DNA from: Thiobacillus sp. UBA6205 | GTDB taxonomy: Bacteria; Pseudomonadota; Gammaproteobacteria; Burkholderiales; Thiobacillaceae | Length of the DNA: 20,022 nt | Assembly: GCA_002421825.1 (NCBI GenBank) | Contig: DISR01000078.1 | Span: 20,208-40,229, forward strand | Direction: 5' to 3' | Shown here: in pieces, positions 1 to 7,920 of the stretch | Position numbering within the stretch: the first letter of the stretch is position 1 | How the letters are laid out: the number at the start of each line of letters is the position of its first letter | The notes under the pieces: generated by a model | The model's input: the letters and a program-made list of their open reading frames with translations, nothing else | What the model was told of the DNA's origin: nothing | Database searches by the model: none | Made by a program: the position numbers and the translations under genes

Positions 1-18
1 GAATGAAAAAAGCTTTTG

Positions 19-185
19 AACCACGGGGAGCACGGGGGACACGGGGCCAAGACAAAAACAACAAAATTAACCGCGGAGTTCGCCAAGGAATGCAGGGGGA
101 ACTCCGCGTCCTCTGCGAACTCTGCGGTAAATCCTTTCTTGATTATTGATTTGCCTTCCCCGTGCGCCCCGTGTCCCCCGTGGTT
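19..185. repeat. Nested inverted repeat of purine-rich arms upstream of the VWA gene
   Basis: Two nested inverted repeats fill the non-coding left end. The outer arms (19-46 and 158-185) match at 24 of 28 positions and begin AACCACGGGG. The inner arms (70-83 and 115-128, ACCGCGGAGTTCGC type) match at 13 of 14. A third short pair, CGCGGAGTTC and GAACTCCGCG, lies at about 72-81 and 99-108. The outer right arm ends 17 bases before the ATG at 203. The arms resemble the accacggag/agcacgg repeats scattered through many proteobacterial genomes. No gene is supportable in 1-202. Confidence 0.75.
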
Positions 186-202
186 AACCGCCTTTCCTGC
201 CG

Positions 203-2320
203 ATGATCCCCTACACGCCCGAGCAGCTCACGCTCAGGCTGGAAACCGCCTTCGACGTCGAGTTCACCTTCCACAAGGTGGACCACCTCGTCGACATCCT
301 CGCGCCGCTCGACCGCGACACCCAGGACTTCATCCTCGGCTGGGTCGAGCGCATCGCCAGCACCAATATCCAGATCAGCTATGAATTCACGCGCCGCGTG
401 GTCGAGGCGCTCGACCGCCTCGACCACCGCGTGATCGAGGCCTGGGCCGTGCACGCCATGGACACCTACGACCGCGTCGGCCTGCGCCCGGCGCTGGAGG
501 TGCTGTTCAAGGTCGACGATTTCCTCGCTCACGCGCATGCGCATGCCGCCGGCGCCTTCTTCGACGAAGTGAAGACCGTGCTGTCCAACTTCCTGTGCGG
601 CCTGTCCGGCCGTCGGCTGGAGCTGAAACAGGGGGAGCAGGTGTACACCGACAGCGAACGCATGTTCCTGCCCAATGTGTCAGCCAGCATGGAAAGCGAG
701 GCTGACAACTTCCTGCTGTGCAAGGCGCAGGTCGCCTTCATGTGGGCGCAAACCCGCTTCGGCAGCTGCCGCGTCGATTTCGAAACGGCGTTCGCGCGCT
801 TTGCCGATTCGGCGCGTGCGCTGGCCGCGTTCCAGGCACTGGACAACCTGCGGTTGGAAATCTGCCTCGCGCGCGAACTGCCGGGACTGTGGCGCGACAT
901 GCAGATGCTTTCCGAACGCCACGGCGATGCGACCATGCCGGGCGAGTGGCAGGCATTCGCACAAATCCTGAACGACAACCCCGCCGCCCCGGAATCCATG
1001 CTGCCCCTGCTGGATCAGGCCTATGCGCTGGAACCGCCGATGCCGCGCGTCTATCACGCCGCGCTCAATCCGCAGGCAGTGGCGGAAACCCGAGACGCAC
1101 GCATGGCGCGCGAGAAGATGCTGCTGCGCGTGAAACTCGCCGAGCTGGCAAAAGAGCATCGTCAGGAATCCGCCAGGCAGGCCAGTGAAAAACCTGCCGG
1201 CGAACAGGAACAAGCGCCCAAGTTCGAAGCCAGGCAGGATGGCCAGGCCTGGGAACTGACGCTGGACGACCAGCCCATCGCCCCGCCCGAGGATGTGAAA
1301 CAGCTGCTCACCTCGGTCTCGCTCGACTGGGGCGATATCCCGCCCGAAATGCTCACCGCGGCCGGCGACGGCGAATACGACCCGGCGCTGTACGAGGAAA
1401 AGGAAAAGAATCCTGACGATGTCTGGCAGGGCACCTACCACGAGGAAGGCGCGCACCTCTACCCGGAATGGGACTTTGCCCGCCGGCACTACCGCAAGAA
1501 CTGGTGCGTGCTGCGCGAAATCGACTTGAAGCCGGGCGAGGCCGCCTATGTCGCCGACGTCATCGACAGACACCATGGCCTGGTCAAGCACCTGCGCCGC
1601 ACCTTCGAGGCCATGCGCGACGAAAGCAAGCTGCTGAAGCGCCAGGTGCAGGGCGACGACGTCGACATCGACGCGCTGGTGGAAGCGCTGGCCGATTCCA
1701 TGGACGGGCGCGAAATGAGCGAGCAGCTCTTCATGCACAGGCACCGCGCCGACCGCAGCCTGGCGGTGATGTTCATGGTCGACATGAGCGGCAGTACGCG
1801 CGGCTGGATCAACGACGCCGAGCGCGAGGCGCTGGTCATGCTGTGCGAATCGCTGGAGACCCTGGGCGACCGCTACGCCATCTACGGTTTTTCCGGTCAG
1901 ACGCGCAAGCGCTGCGAGATCTTCCGCATCAAGACCTTCGACCAGCCCTACGATGAAGAAACCAAGGCGCGCATCGCCGGCATTGCGCCGCAGGACTACA
2001 CGCGCATGGGCGCGGCCATCCGCCACCTGTCGAAACTGCTGAACGAGGTCGAGGCCAGGACCAAGCTTCTGATCACGCTGTCCGACGGAAAACCGGACGA
2101 CTACTTCGACATCTACCGCGGCCAGTACGGCATCGAGGATACCCGGCAGGCCTTGTTCGAGGCCCGCCGCAGCGGCATTCACCCCTTCTGCATCACCATC
2201 GACCGCGAAGGCAAGGCATACCTGCCGCACATGTACGGCCACGCCAACTGGGTTGAAATCGACGAGGTCAGAAAGCTGCCGCTGAAAGTGGCGGACATCT
2301 ACCGGCGGCTGACGACCTGA
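203..2320 (+). CDS. VWA/MIDAS-domain protein of the NorD/CbbO (CoxE-like) type
   Basis: This 705-residue protein has a large, mostly helical and charged N-terminal part and a C-terminal von Willebrand A domain from about residue 518 to the end. The MIDAS metal site is intact: D527-M-S529-G-S531, T600 in DYTRMG, and D628 in TLSDGKPDD. A charged linker lies near residues 315-345. Proteins of this build (NorD, CbbO, GvpN partners) work with a MoxR-type AAA+ ATPase to activate or mature a metalloenzyme such as nitric oxide reductase or Rubisco. The PEWDF...YRKNWC segment (about 420-435) fits that group. No AAA+ partner or target enzyme lies in the window, so the target cannot be named; they may lie to the left. 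The ATG at 203 has no clear Shine-Dalgarno and follows a repeat directly. Family call is firm, exact role is not. Confidence 0.85.
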   Translation: MIPYTPEQLTLRLETAFDVEFTFHKVDHLVDILAPLDRDTQDFILGWVERIASTNIQISYEFTRRVVEALDRLDHRVIEAWAVHAMDTYDRVGLRPALEVLFKVDDFLAHAHAHAAGAFFDEVKTVLSNFLCGLSGRRLELKQGEQVYTDSERMFLPNVSASMESEADNFLLCKAQVAFMWAQTRFGSCRVDFETAFARFADSARALAAFQALDNLRLEICLARELPGLWRDMQMLSERHGDATMPGEWQAFAQILNDNPAAPESMLPLLDQAYALEPPMPRVYHAALNPQAVAETRDARMAREKMLLRVKLAELAKEHRQESARQASEKPAGEQEQAPKFEARQDGQAWELTLDDQPIAPPEDVKQLLTSVSLDWGDIPPEMLTAAGDGEYDPALYEEKEKNPDDVWQGTYHEEGAHLYPEWDFARRHYRKNWCVLREIDLKPGEAAYVADVIDRHHGLVKHLRRTFEAMRDESKLLKRQVQGDDVDIDALVEALADSMDGREMSEQLFMHRHRADRSLAVMFMVDMSGSTRGWINDAEREALVMLCESLETLGDRYAIYGFSGQTRKRCEIFRIKTFDQPYDEETKARIAGIAPQDYTRMGAAIRHLSKLLNEVEARTKLLITLSDGKPDDYFDIYRGQYGIEDTRQALFEARRSGIHPFCITIDREGKAYLPHMYGHANWVEIDEVRKLPLKVADIYRRLTT

Positions 2321-2421
2321 GCTTACATGCCCCCATCTTGAGGGGAAAGTACGTCACGCGTGGCCCCCCCTTATAGCGACCCTTTCCTCCAGCACAGCCT
2401 GTGCTCGTGTCGGATAGGGAT

Positions 2422-3492
2422 TTACGCTTGCCCTGTCGACTCGCTCTCAGGCTCGTCCGGTGGCGCGGCGTCCTCCGCCCTCCTTGCCGCGTCCAGGTGC
2501 GCCTGCATGGCATGCACCAGCGGCTGGCAGCCCTCGCCGTTGATGGCCGAGATCACGAATACCGGACCGCTCCAGCCGTAGTCGCGGATGAAGTCCTTGA
2601 TCACGCTTTCCCGGCTTTCTTCCGGCACCAGGTCGAGCTTGTTCAGCACCAGCCAACGCGGCTTGTCGTAGAGCGACTGGTCGTACTTGCGCAGTTCCTC
2701 GACGATGGCGCGCGCGTCCTTGACCGGGTCCGCGCCTTCCCAGTTCGGCGAAATGTCGACCAGATGCAACAGCAGCCGGGTGCGCGCCAGATGGCGCAGG
2801 AACTGGTGGCCAAGGCCCGCGCCCTCCGCCGCGCCCTCGATCAGGCCGGGAATGTCGGCAATGACGAAGCTCTTGTCTTGCCCTGAGCGCACCACGCCCA
2901 GGTTGGGATGCAGGGTGGTGAAGGGATAATCCGCCACCTTGGGGCGCGCGGCCGACACCGCGCGGATGAAGGTGGATTTGCCGGCGTTGGGCATGCCCAG
3001 CAGGCCCACGTCCGCCAGCACTTTCAGTTCCATGTGCAACTCGCGCTCTTCGCCCGGCTCGCCGTGCGTGAACTGGCGCGGCGCGCGGTTGACGCTGGAC
3101 TTGAAGTGCACGTTGCCCAGGCCGCCCTTGCCGCCGCGCGCCAGGAGCGCGCGCGCGCCGTCGCGGTCGAGGTCGGCCAGCGGCGTGCCGGATTCGAGTT
3201 CGGAAATCACCGTGCCCACCGGTACGCGGATGACCACGTCGTCCGCGCTCTTGCCATAGCACTGCGCGCCACGCCCCGGCTCGCCGTTCCTGGCCTTGAA
3301 GATGCGGGTGTAGCGGAATTCGATCAGGGTGTTGATATTGCGGTCGGCCACGGCATAGACGCTGCCGCCATGCCCGCCGTCGCCGCCATCTGGACCGCCC
3401 TTGGGAATGAACTTCTCGCGCCGGAACGAGGCCGAGCCATCGCCGCCCTTGCCGGCCAGCACGGTGATCTTGGCTTCATCGACGAATTTCAT
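2422..3492 (-). CDS. obgE: Obg GTPase (CgtA), ribosome assembly
   Basis: This 356-residue protein is a late 50S-assembly and stress-linked GTPase. Residues 1-158 form the glycine-rich Obg fold (KGGDGS, GGPDGGDGGHGG, GEPGRG). The G domain follows: G1 GMPNAGKST at 166-174, switch-region FTT at 191-193, G3 DIPGL at 213-217 followed by EGAAEGAGLGHQFLRH, G4 NKLD at 284-287 and G5 SAINGEG at 315-321. A short acidic tail (PPDEPESESTGQA) closes it, as in many proteobacterial Obg proteins. It lies downstream of rplU-rpmA in the conserved order. Here, however, a terminator and two repeat units (3511-3671) intervene, so it may need its own promoter or readthrough. The start MKFVDEAKI is the family's usual one. 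It is convergent with the VWA gene. Confidence 0.97.
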   Translation of the reverse strand: MKFVDEAKITVLAGKGGDGSASFRREKFIPKGGPDGGDGGHGGSVYAVADRNINTLIEFRYTRIFKARNGEPGRGAQCYGKSADDVVIRVPVGTVISELESGTPLADLDRDGARALLARGGKGGLGNVHFKSSVNRAPRQFTHGEPGEERELHMELKVLADVGLLGMPNAGKSTFIRAVSAARPKVADYPFTTLHPNLGVVRSGQDKSFVIADIPGLIEGAAEGAGLGHQFLRHLARTRLLLHLVDISPNWEGADPVKDARAIVEELRKYDQSLYDKPRWLVLNKLDLVPEESRESVIKDFIRDYGWSGPVFVISAINGEGCQPLVHAMQAHLDAARRAEDAAPPDEPESESTGQA

Positions 3493-3510
3493 GCATTCAA
3501 ACCCAAATCT

Positions 3511-3545
3511 TTAACACAGAGGACACAGAGGGCGCAGAGGAAAAA
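3511..3545. repeat. Purine-rich tandem repeat (ACACAGAGG type)
   Basis: The stretch reads AACACAGAGGACACAGAGGG followed by CGCAGAGG, three tandem variants of an eight- to nine-base purine-rich unit. It lies 20 bases upstream of the obgE start. It is of the same general type as the arms at 19-185 and 10819-10904 but has no inverted partner nearby. Confidence 0.65.
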
Positions 3546-3560
3546 CAAAAAATCAGAAAA

Positions 3561-3637
3561 ACTGCTGGGCCGCCACGGCCCTGCGGGCCTCGCGATGACG
3601 TCATTGCGAGGCGGCGCAGCCGCCGCGGCAATCCAGT
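3561..3637. repeat. Head-to-head pair of REP-like units
   Basis: The right unit (3600-3637) runs GTCATTGCGAGG to GGCAATCCAGT. The left unit (3561-3600) is a diverged copy in the opposite orientation, ending GCGATGACG. The two meet at a palindromic TGACGTCA. The same junction occurs at 19366-19373, and a related pair in the opposite arrangement lies at 14475-14629. Each unit can fold into a GC-rich hairpin. Confidence 0.75.
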
Positions 3638-3643
3638 CTAAAC

Positions 3644-3671
3644 AAAAAAGCCCTGCCGAGGCAGGGCTTTT
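3644..3671 (-). terminator. Rho-independent terminator of rplU-rpmA
   Basis: Read on the minus strand, an 8-bp GC-rich stem (GCCCTGCC with GGCAGGGC at 3650-3657 and 3660-3667), extended by A/T pairs, is followed by a run of six T. It lies 18 bases past the rpmA stop, so it should end most rplU-rpmA transcripts before obgE. Confidence 0.88.
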
Positions 3672-3688
3672 CGGGGCAAGCGTGCCGC

Positions 3689-3952
3689 TTAGGCTGCCAG
3701 CGGTTCGATCCTGACAGTGCGGCGCTTCATGGCGCCCTTGACTTCGAACTTGACCACGCCGTCCACCTTGGCGAACAGGGTATGGTCCTTGCCCATGCCG
3801 ACGTTGTCGCCGGGATGGTATTCGGTGCCGCGCTGGCGCACGATGATGTTGCCGGCCAGCACTTCCTGGCCGCCATAGCGCTTCACGCCCAGGCGTTTGG
3901 ATTCCGAGTCGCGGCCGTTGCGGGAACTGCCGCCTGCTTTTTTGTGTGCCAT
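3689..3952 (-). CDS. rpmA: 50S ribosomal protein L27
   Basis: The 87-residue product is a complete L27. It has the conserved N-terminus MAHKKAGGSSRNGRDSESKR, which reaches toward the peptidyl transferase centre, then GVKRYGGQ, AGNIIVRQRGTEYHPG and the KDHTLFAKVDG strand. No N-terminal extension of the cleaved Firmicutes type is present. The gene starts 19 bases after the rplU stop and carries a good Shine-Dalgarno (GGAG on the minus strand at 3960-3963). It is cotranscribed with rplU and followed by the terminator at 3644-3671. Confidence 0.98.
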   Translation of the reverse strand: MAHKKAGGSSRNGRDSESKRLGVKRYGGQEVLAGNIIVRQRGTEYHPGDNVGMGKDHTLFAKVDGVVKFEVKGAMKRRTVRIEPLAA

Positions 3953-3971
3953 GTTCTAACTCTCCTGCTTG

Positions 3972-4283
3972 TTAGGCGGAAATGCCGGAAATCTGCACTT
4001 CCGTGTAATGCTGGCGATGACCCTGGGTCTTGCGGTAGTGCTTGCGACGCTTCATCTTGAAGATGCGCACCTTGTCGCCACGGCCATGGGATACCACGGT
4101 CGCCTTGACCGCCGCGCCGGACAGCACGGGCGCGCCAACCTTGACGTTGTCGCCGTCGGCAACCATCAGCACCTGGTCGAAGGTGATCTCGGCGCCGACA
4201 TCGGCTTCCAGCTTTTCTACTTTGAACTTATCGCCCGAGGCTACGCGATACTGCTTGCCACCGGTTTTAATGACCGCATACAT
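3972..4283 (-). CDS. rplU: 50S ribosomal protein L21
   Basis: The 103-residue product is a full L21: MYAVIKTGGKQYRV at the start, the middle FDQVLMVADGDNVKVGAPVL, and a C-terminal basic block KVRIFKMKRRKHYRKTQGHR that binds 23S rRNA. I placed the start at the ATG at 4281-4283. This is the family's usual start and has GGAG seven bases upstream. An in-frame TTG four codons earlier has no support. The gene is first of the rplU-rpmA unit, driven by the promoter at 4319-4347, and stands divergent to ispB. Confidence 0.97.
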   Translation of the reverse strand: MYAVIKTGGKQYRVASGDKFKVEKLEADVGAEITFDQVLMVADGDNVKVGAPVLSGAAVKATVVSHGRGDKVRIFKMKRRKHYRKTQGHRQHYTEVQISGISA

Positions 4284-4318
4284 CGTGGTCTCCAACAGGG
4301 TTATTCGGAAAACGCGAA

Positions 4319-4347
4319 ATTGTAGTGAAAATCGGCACTTAGGTCAA
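4319..4347 (-). promoter_or_regulatory. Sigma-70-type promoter for rplU-rpmA
   Basis: On the minus strand, TTGACC (plus positions 4342-4347) and TACAAT (4319-4324) are separated by exactly 17 bases. Transcription would start near 4312, giving a leader of about 30 bases before the rplU ATG. The rest of the divergent gap to ispB holds a TAATAT at 4395-4400 that could serve ispB, but without a recognisable -35. Confidence 0.75.
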
Positions 4348-4429
4348 ATTCTTTGTTGGCCGCGCCCGGGGCCGGGAAAACCCCGTCATTCTGTTAATAT
4401 GGCGGCCTTTCCAGCACAGCGCCCCAGAA

Positions 4430-5398
4430 GTGAGCTTCGAATCCCTGCAATCCTTCCTTGCCGACGACATGAAGGCGGTCGACGCGGTCATCCGCGCCCG
4501 CCTGCATTCCGAGGTGGTGCTGGTGCGCCAGGTATCCGAATACATCATCAACAGCGGCGGCAAGCGCCTGCGCCCGGTTCTGGTCATCCTGTCCTCGGGC
4601 TGTTTCGGCTATCAGGGCAAGGCGCATCACGAGCTGGCGGCCGTGGTCGAGTTCATCCATACCGCCACCCTGCTGCACGACGACGTCGTCGACGAATCCG
4701 ACCTGCGCCGCGGCAAGGAGACTGCCAACGCCCTGTTCGGCAACGCCGCCAGCGTGCTGGTGGGCGATTTCCTGTATTCGCGCGCCTTCCAGATGATGGT
4801 GTCGGTGGACAACATGCGCGTCATGCAGATCCTGTCGGATGCCACCAACGTCATCGCCGAGGGCGAGGTGCTGCAGTTGCTGAACTGCCACGACGCCGAC
4901 ATCGATGAGGAAAACTACCTCAAGGTCATCCGCTACAAGACCGCCAAGCTGTTCGAAGCCGCGGCCCGCCTGGGTGCGGTCATCGGCGGCGGCAGCCCAG
5001 CGCAGGAGGAAGCCATGGCGCAGTATGGCATGCATATTGGCACCGCCTTCCAGCTGGTGGACGACGTGCTCGACTATTCCGGCAATTCCGAGGAAACCGG
5101 CAAGAACATCGGCGACGACCTGGCGGAGGGCAAGCCCACCCTGCCGCTTTTATATGCGATGAAAAACGGCACCCCGGAGCAGGCCGCCGCCATCCGCGAA
5201 GCCATCGAGTTTGCCGGCCTTGCCCAGTTCGAGACCGTGACTGCGGCCATCCGCGAGACCGGCGCGCTGCAGTACACGCGCGAACAGGCACAGCGCGAAA
5301 TTGCCGTCGCAAAATCCGCGCTCGATGCTTTGCCGGATACAAAACACAAGTCAGCTTTGATACAATTGGCAGACTTTGCTGTCGACAGAAGTTTCTGA
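4430..5398 (+). CDS. ispB: Polyprenyl (octaprenyl) diphosphate synthase
   Basis: This 322-residue trans-isoprenyl diphosphate synthase extends farnesyl diphosphate with isopentenyl diphosphate to make the ubiquinone side chain. Both aspartate-rich metal/substrate motifs are present: DDVVD at 84-88 (LLHDDVVDESDLRRG) and DDVLD at 211-215 (FQLVDDVLDYSG). The GGKRLRP substrate motif is at 43-49. Helix KPTLPLLYA and a C-terminal Arg/Lys-containing end are also usual. The start is a GTG at 4430 giving MSFESLQSFL; Shine-Dalgarno is weak (CCAGAAG). Placement divergent from rplU-rpmA-obgE and just before tRNA-Pro is the common betaproteobacterial order. Chain length (C40) is inferred from the family and cannot be read from the sequence. 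Confidence 0.95.
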   Translation: MSFESLQSFLADDMKAVDAVIRARLHSEVVLVRQVSEYIINSGGKRLRPVLVILSSGCFGYQGKAHHELAAVVEFIHTATLLHDDVVDESDLRRGKETANALFGNAASVLVGDFLYSRAFQMMVSVDNMRVMQILSDATNVIAEGEVLQLLNCHDADIDEENYLKVIRYKTAKLFEAAARLGAVIGGGSPAQEEAMAQYGMHIGTAFQLVDDVLDYSGNSEETGKNIGDDLAEGKPTLPLLYAMKNGTPEQAAAIREAIEFAGLAQFETVTAAIRETGALQYTREQAQREIAVAKSALDALPDTKHKSALIQLADFAVDRSF

Positions 5399-5416
5399 CC
5401 GACAAAATTCACACCG

Positions 5417-5493
5417 CGGGGTGTAGCTTAGCCTGGTAGAGCGCTACGTTCGGGACGTAGAGGCCGGAGGTTCGAATCCTCTCACCCCGACCA
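5417..5493 (+). tRNA. tRNA-Pro (anticodon CGG)
   Basis: A complete 77-base cloverleaf with encoded CCA. The acceptor arms CGGGGTG (5417-5423) and CACCCCG (5483-5489) pair fully. The anticodon stem is CTACG/CGTAG with loop TTCGGGA, giving anticodon CGG at 5451-5453. The T loop reads GGTTCGAATCC, and A5490-CCA ends it. It follows ispB by 18 bases. No duplicated tRNA 3' end was seen downstream that would mark an integration site. Confidence 0.97.
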
Positions 5494-5716
5494 GTTTTCC
5501 CTCCCTTCCCCCACCGCACCGAGAGCCCCAGAGGGCCGCAACCCCGATGCGGCAACGATTCCGTGGCGCCGGACACAGTTGCACCAGCGCTGCCGCAGGC
5601 CGCATGCCCGGCGCAAGACCGATTCGGCCGCACGCTGCCAGAATGCCGCAGGACTGCGGAGGATGCTGATAAGATTTCACAGTCGCCTCACATGCCGCGA
5701 TCCGGAACCCGCAAGG

Positions 5717-6790
5717 ATGAAGACACTGTATTTGCACATCGGCACCCATAAAACGGCCTCGAGCACCTTGCAGCTTTTCTTTGCAAGAAACAAGAACCGG
5801 CTTGCCCGATCCGGTTTTTATTATCCGGTCGAGGGCTCGTATTATCTTGGCATCGAGAACTCGCAAAGCCTGTTGTCTCATTCGCTCAGGAACGCAAGGC
5901 CCGCCTATATCCCGAAGCGCGTGAACTTTACCAGGCAGGGCTGCATCGCGGATATCCGGCGTGACATCCAGAACTCGGCTTGCGAGAACGTGCTGGTCTC
6001 GTCCGAGCATTTTTCCCACTCTGCCACGCACGAAGAAGTCGAAGCCATCCGGTCTGCATTTTCCCAGGTGGTCTCCACGATCAAGGTCATCGTCTATTTG
6101 AGGCGGCAGGACCAGAGAATCGAATCGGGCTACAACCAGCAAGTAAAGAGCGGATTGGTCTTTGCCGGCTTCAGGGAATATGCGGAAGGCATCCTGGCAG
6201 ACCCCGGCAACGCATTCCGCTACGATCTGCTGCTGGGCCGCTTTGCCGAGGTGTTTGGCGAGGAGAACATCATCGCAAGGCCCTTCGAAAAGGGGCAATT
6301 GCACCCGCAGGGCATAATTTTCGACTTTCTTGAAATACTCGGGGTCGAGCCGGCCACCGATTTTCCGGTTCCGCAGGCGCTCAACAAATCCCTTCCTGCC
6401 GAGATGATCGAGGTCATGCGCTTGATTGGCGCGCATTTCCCCGGCATCGAGCATCGGAGAATGTTCAACCGGTTCGTCATGTCGGCCCCGCTGGGAATCG
6501 ACAACAGGCCCCATACGTTTTTCACCGACGAGTTGAGAAACCGGGTGCTGACCGCTTTCGAAGCATCCAACCGGCTTGTGGCGAAGAAATACCTTGGCCG
6601 CGAAAGCGGGGAGCTTTTCCGGGAGTCCGCAAAGGGCGAACTTCCCCTGTACGAAGGCCTGTCCGCGGAAAGGCTGGCGCAGATTTCGGCCAGGATCTGG
6701 GCGCTTCAGGAAAGCCGGAAAGCGCTGCTGCGGCAAGAACCGGGGCGGCAGAACCCGGCACGTGGCATGGCCGGGACAACACGCCAGTGA
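5717..6790 (+). CDS. Sulfotransferase-like protein (PAPS-binding P-loop fold)
   Basis: The 357-residue protein begins with a P-loop-like phosphosulfate-binding segment, HIGTHKTASST at residues 7-17, directly after the first strand. A second motif, YLRRQDQRIESGYNQQ (about 127-142), matches the 3'-phosphate-binding strand-helix of PAPS sulfotransferases. I infer transfer of sulfate from PAPS to a sugar or other acceptor; the acceptor is unknown. I chose the ATG at 5717 because it places the P-loop at the very N-terminus as in relatives; the frame is open further upstream, with weaker starts at 5579 and 5663. Sampled 60-base blocks are 48-55% GC, against 68% in a sampled block of tcdA, suggesting lateral acquisition. 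The 3' end overlaps tcdA by GTGA, so the two are probably translationally coupled. The stretch 5494-5716 holds no recognised feature. Confidence 0.75.
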   Translation: MKTLYLHIGTHKTASSTLQLFFARNKNRLARSGFYYPVEGSYYLGIENSQSLLSHSLRNARPAYIPKRVNFTRQGCIADIRRDIQNSACENVLVSSEHFSHSATHEEVEAIRSAFSQVVSTIKVIVYLRRQDQRIESGYNQQVKSGLVFAGFREYAEGILADPGNAFRYDLLLGRFAEVFGEENIIARPFEKGQLHPQGIIFDFLEILGVEPATDFPVPQALNKSLPAEMIEVMRLIGAHFPGIEHRRMFNRFVMSAPLGIDNRPHTFFTDELRNRVLTAFEASNRLVAKKYLGRESGELFRESAKGELPLYEGLSAERLAQISARIWALQESRKALLRQEPGRQNPARGMAGTTRQ

Positions 6791-7587
6791 CCGAGCTCTT
6801 CGCCCCCGACCACGCCATCGATTTCGAGCGCCGCTTCGGCGGGGTGCGCCGTCTGTACGGGCAGTCCGCTTTCGATCGCTTCCAGCAGGCGCACGTCTGC
6901 GTCATCGGCATCGGCGGCGTCGGCTCCTGGGCGGCCGAGGCCCTGGCGCGCAGCGCCATCGGCCGGCTCACCCTGATCGATCCGGACCACATCGCCGAAT
7001 CCAACATCAACCGCCAGTTGCATGCGCTTACCGGCGAGGAAGGGAAGGCCAAGGTGCAGGCCATGCGCGAGCGCATCCTCGCCATCAACCCGCGCTGCAC
7101 GATCCGCGGCGTGGAAGAGTTCCTCAGCGAAGAAAACCTCGATGCGCTGATCGGAACCGGTTTCGACTTCGTCGTGGACGCCATCGACAGCGCGCGCGTC
7201 AAGGCCGCGCTTATCACCCACTGCAGGCGCCGCAAGATCCGGCTGGTGTGCGCCGGCGGCGCCGGCGGCCAAACCGATCCGGCCCAGGTGCGCATCGCCG
7301 ACCTCGCCCGCACCACCCAGGATCCCCTGCTGGCGAAGGTGCGCGCCCGGCTGCGCAGGGACTACGGTTTTCCGCGCGACGCAAAGAAGAAATTCGGCAT
7401 CGACTGCGTGTATTCCACGGAATCGCTGGCCTACCCGGCGGCAGAAGGCGGTGCTTGTCTGGAAAGGCCCGAAGACGCGCGGATCCACGGACTCAACTGC
7501 GCCGGCTTCGGCTCCTCGGTGTGCGTCACCGCCACCTTCGGCATGCTGGCGGCGGCGGCCGTGCTGAACCGGCTGGCGGCCGGCTGA
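6787..7587 (+). CDS. tcdA: tRNA threonylcarbamoyladenosine dehydratase (TcdA/CsdL)
   Basis: This 266-residue E1-like enzyme catalyses ATP-dependent cyclisation of t6A37 to ct6A in tRNAs. It has the adenylating Rossmann motif GIGGVGS at 41-47, the LTLIDPDHIAESNINRQL block (61-78, with D65, N73 and R76), and FVVDAIDSARVKAALI, all typical of TcdA rather than of ThiF or MoeB. FGIDCVYSTE and the final GLNCAGFGSSVCVTATFGM are family-specific too. It starts with GTG at 6787, inside the stop of the sulfotransferase gene, and a C-terminal hydrophobic helix ends it. The length equals the E. coli protein closely. Confidence 0.95.
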   Translation: MTELFAPDHAIDFERRFGGVRRLYGQSAFDRFQQAHVCVIGIGGVGSWAAEALARSAIGRLTLIDPDHIAESNINRQLHALTGEEGKAKVQAMRERILAINPRCTIRGVEEFLSEENLDALIGTGFDFVVDAIDSARVKAALITHCRRRKIRLVCAGGAGGQTDPAQVRIADLARTTQDPLLAKVRARLRRDYGFPRDAKKKFGIDCVYSTESLAYPAAEGGACLERPEDARIHGLNCAGFGSSVCVTATFGMLAAAAVLNRLAAG

Positions 7588-7692
7588 GCATGCGCCAATT
7601 TTGACTAGCCGCCGCCCGCGCCGCTTGTGTACTATTGGGCCTTGTTTCAGGGATGGCGGTAACGCGCCCTGACCACTTTCAAGGAAAACGCT

Positions 7693-7920
7693 TTGGGCAA
7701 GCTTCTCGTTCTCGTCGGCCTCGGCCTGGTCATCTACCTGCTGTTCAAGAGCTACCAGCGCAAGCTCGGACAGCCCGGCGACACCTCGCCGGCGGAGCGC
7801 GGCCCGGAGGACATGGTGAAATGCGCGCAATGCGGCGTCAACATGCCGCGTTCCGAGGCGATCTTTTCGCGGGGAGAGTTCTTCTGTACACCGGAACACC
7901 AGCGCCTGGGACGCAAATAA
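7693..7920 (+). CDS. Small membrane protein with zinc-ribbon-like cysteines (PP0621-type)
   Basis: The 75-residue protein has one N-terminal membrane helix (about 3-19, LLVLVGLGLVIYLLF), a short basic and Pro/Gly linker, and a C-terminal CxxC...C...H group (C44, C47, C65, H69) that could bind zinc. Small proteins of this kind are conserved in front of pilS in betaproteobacteria and pseudomonads; their function is not known to me. The start is TTG at 7693 (MGKLLVLV) with AAGGA at 7680-7684; no better start exists, since an ATG would remove the helix. Its 3' end overlaps the likely 5' end of pilS. A link to PilS signalling or pilus biogenesis is inferred from position only. Confidence 0.8.
   Translation: MGKLLVLVGLGLVIYLLFKSYQRKLGQPGDTSPAERGPEDMVKCAQCGVNMPRSEAIFSRGEFFCTPEHQRLGRK

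Noticed and set aside
680..2242. Open frame of 520 codons antisense to the VWA gene
   Set aside because: Low-complexity translation with no motif and no ribosome site; the plus strand has an intact MIDAS domain.
2391..2405. AGCACA/TGTGCT hairpin between the VWA gene and obgE as terminator
   Set aside because: The stem is only six pairs and has no T-run on either strand.
5417..5716. tRNA-Pro as integration site of a genomic island
   Set aside because: No direct repeat of the tRNA 3' end and no integrase are seen; only one downstream gene looks atypical.
5444..6736. Minus-strand open frame across the tRNA and the sulfotransferase gene
   Set aside because: It reads through tRNA-Pro and lies opposite a gene with clear PAPS-binding motifs.
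7601..7635. TTGACT and TACTAT before the 75-aa gene as a promoter
   Set aside because: The hexamers are 23 bases apart, too far for a normal sigma-70 promoter.
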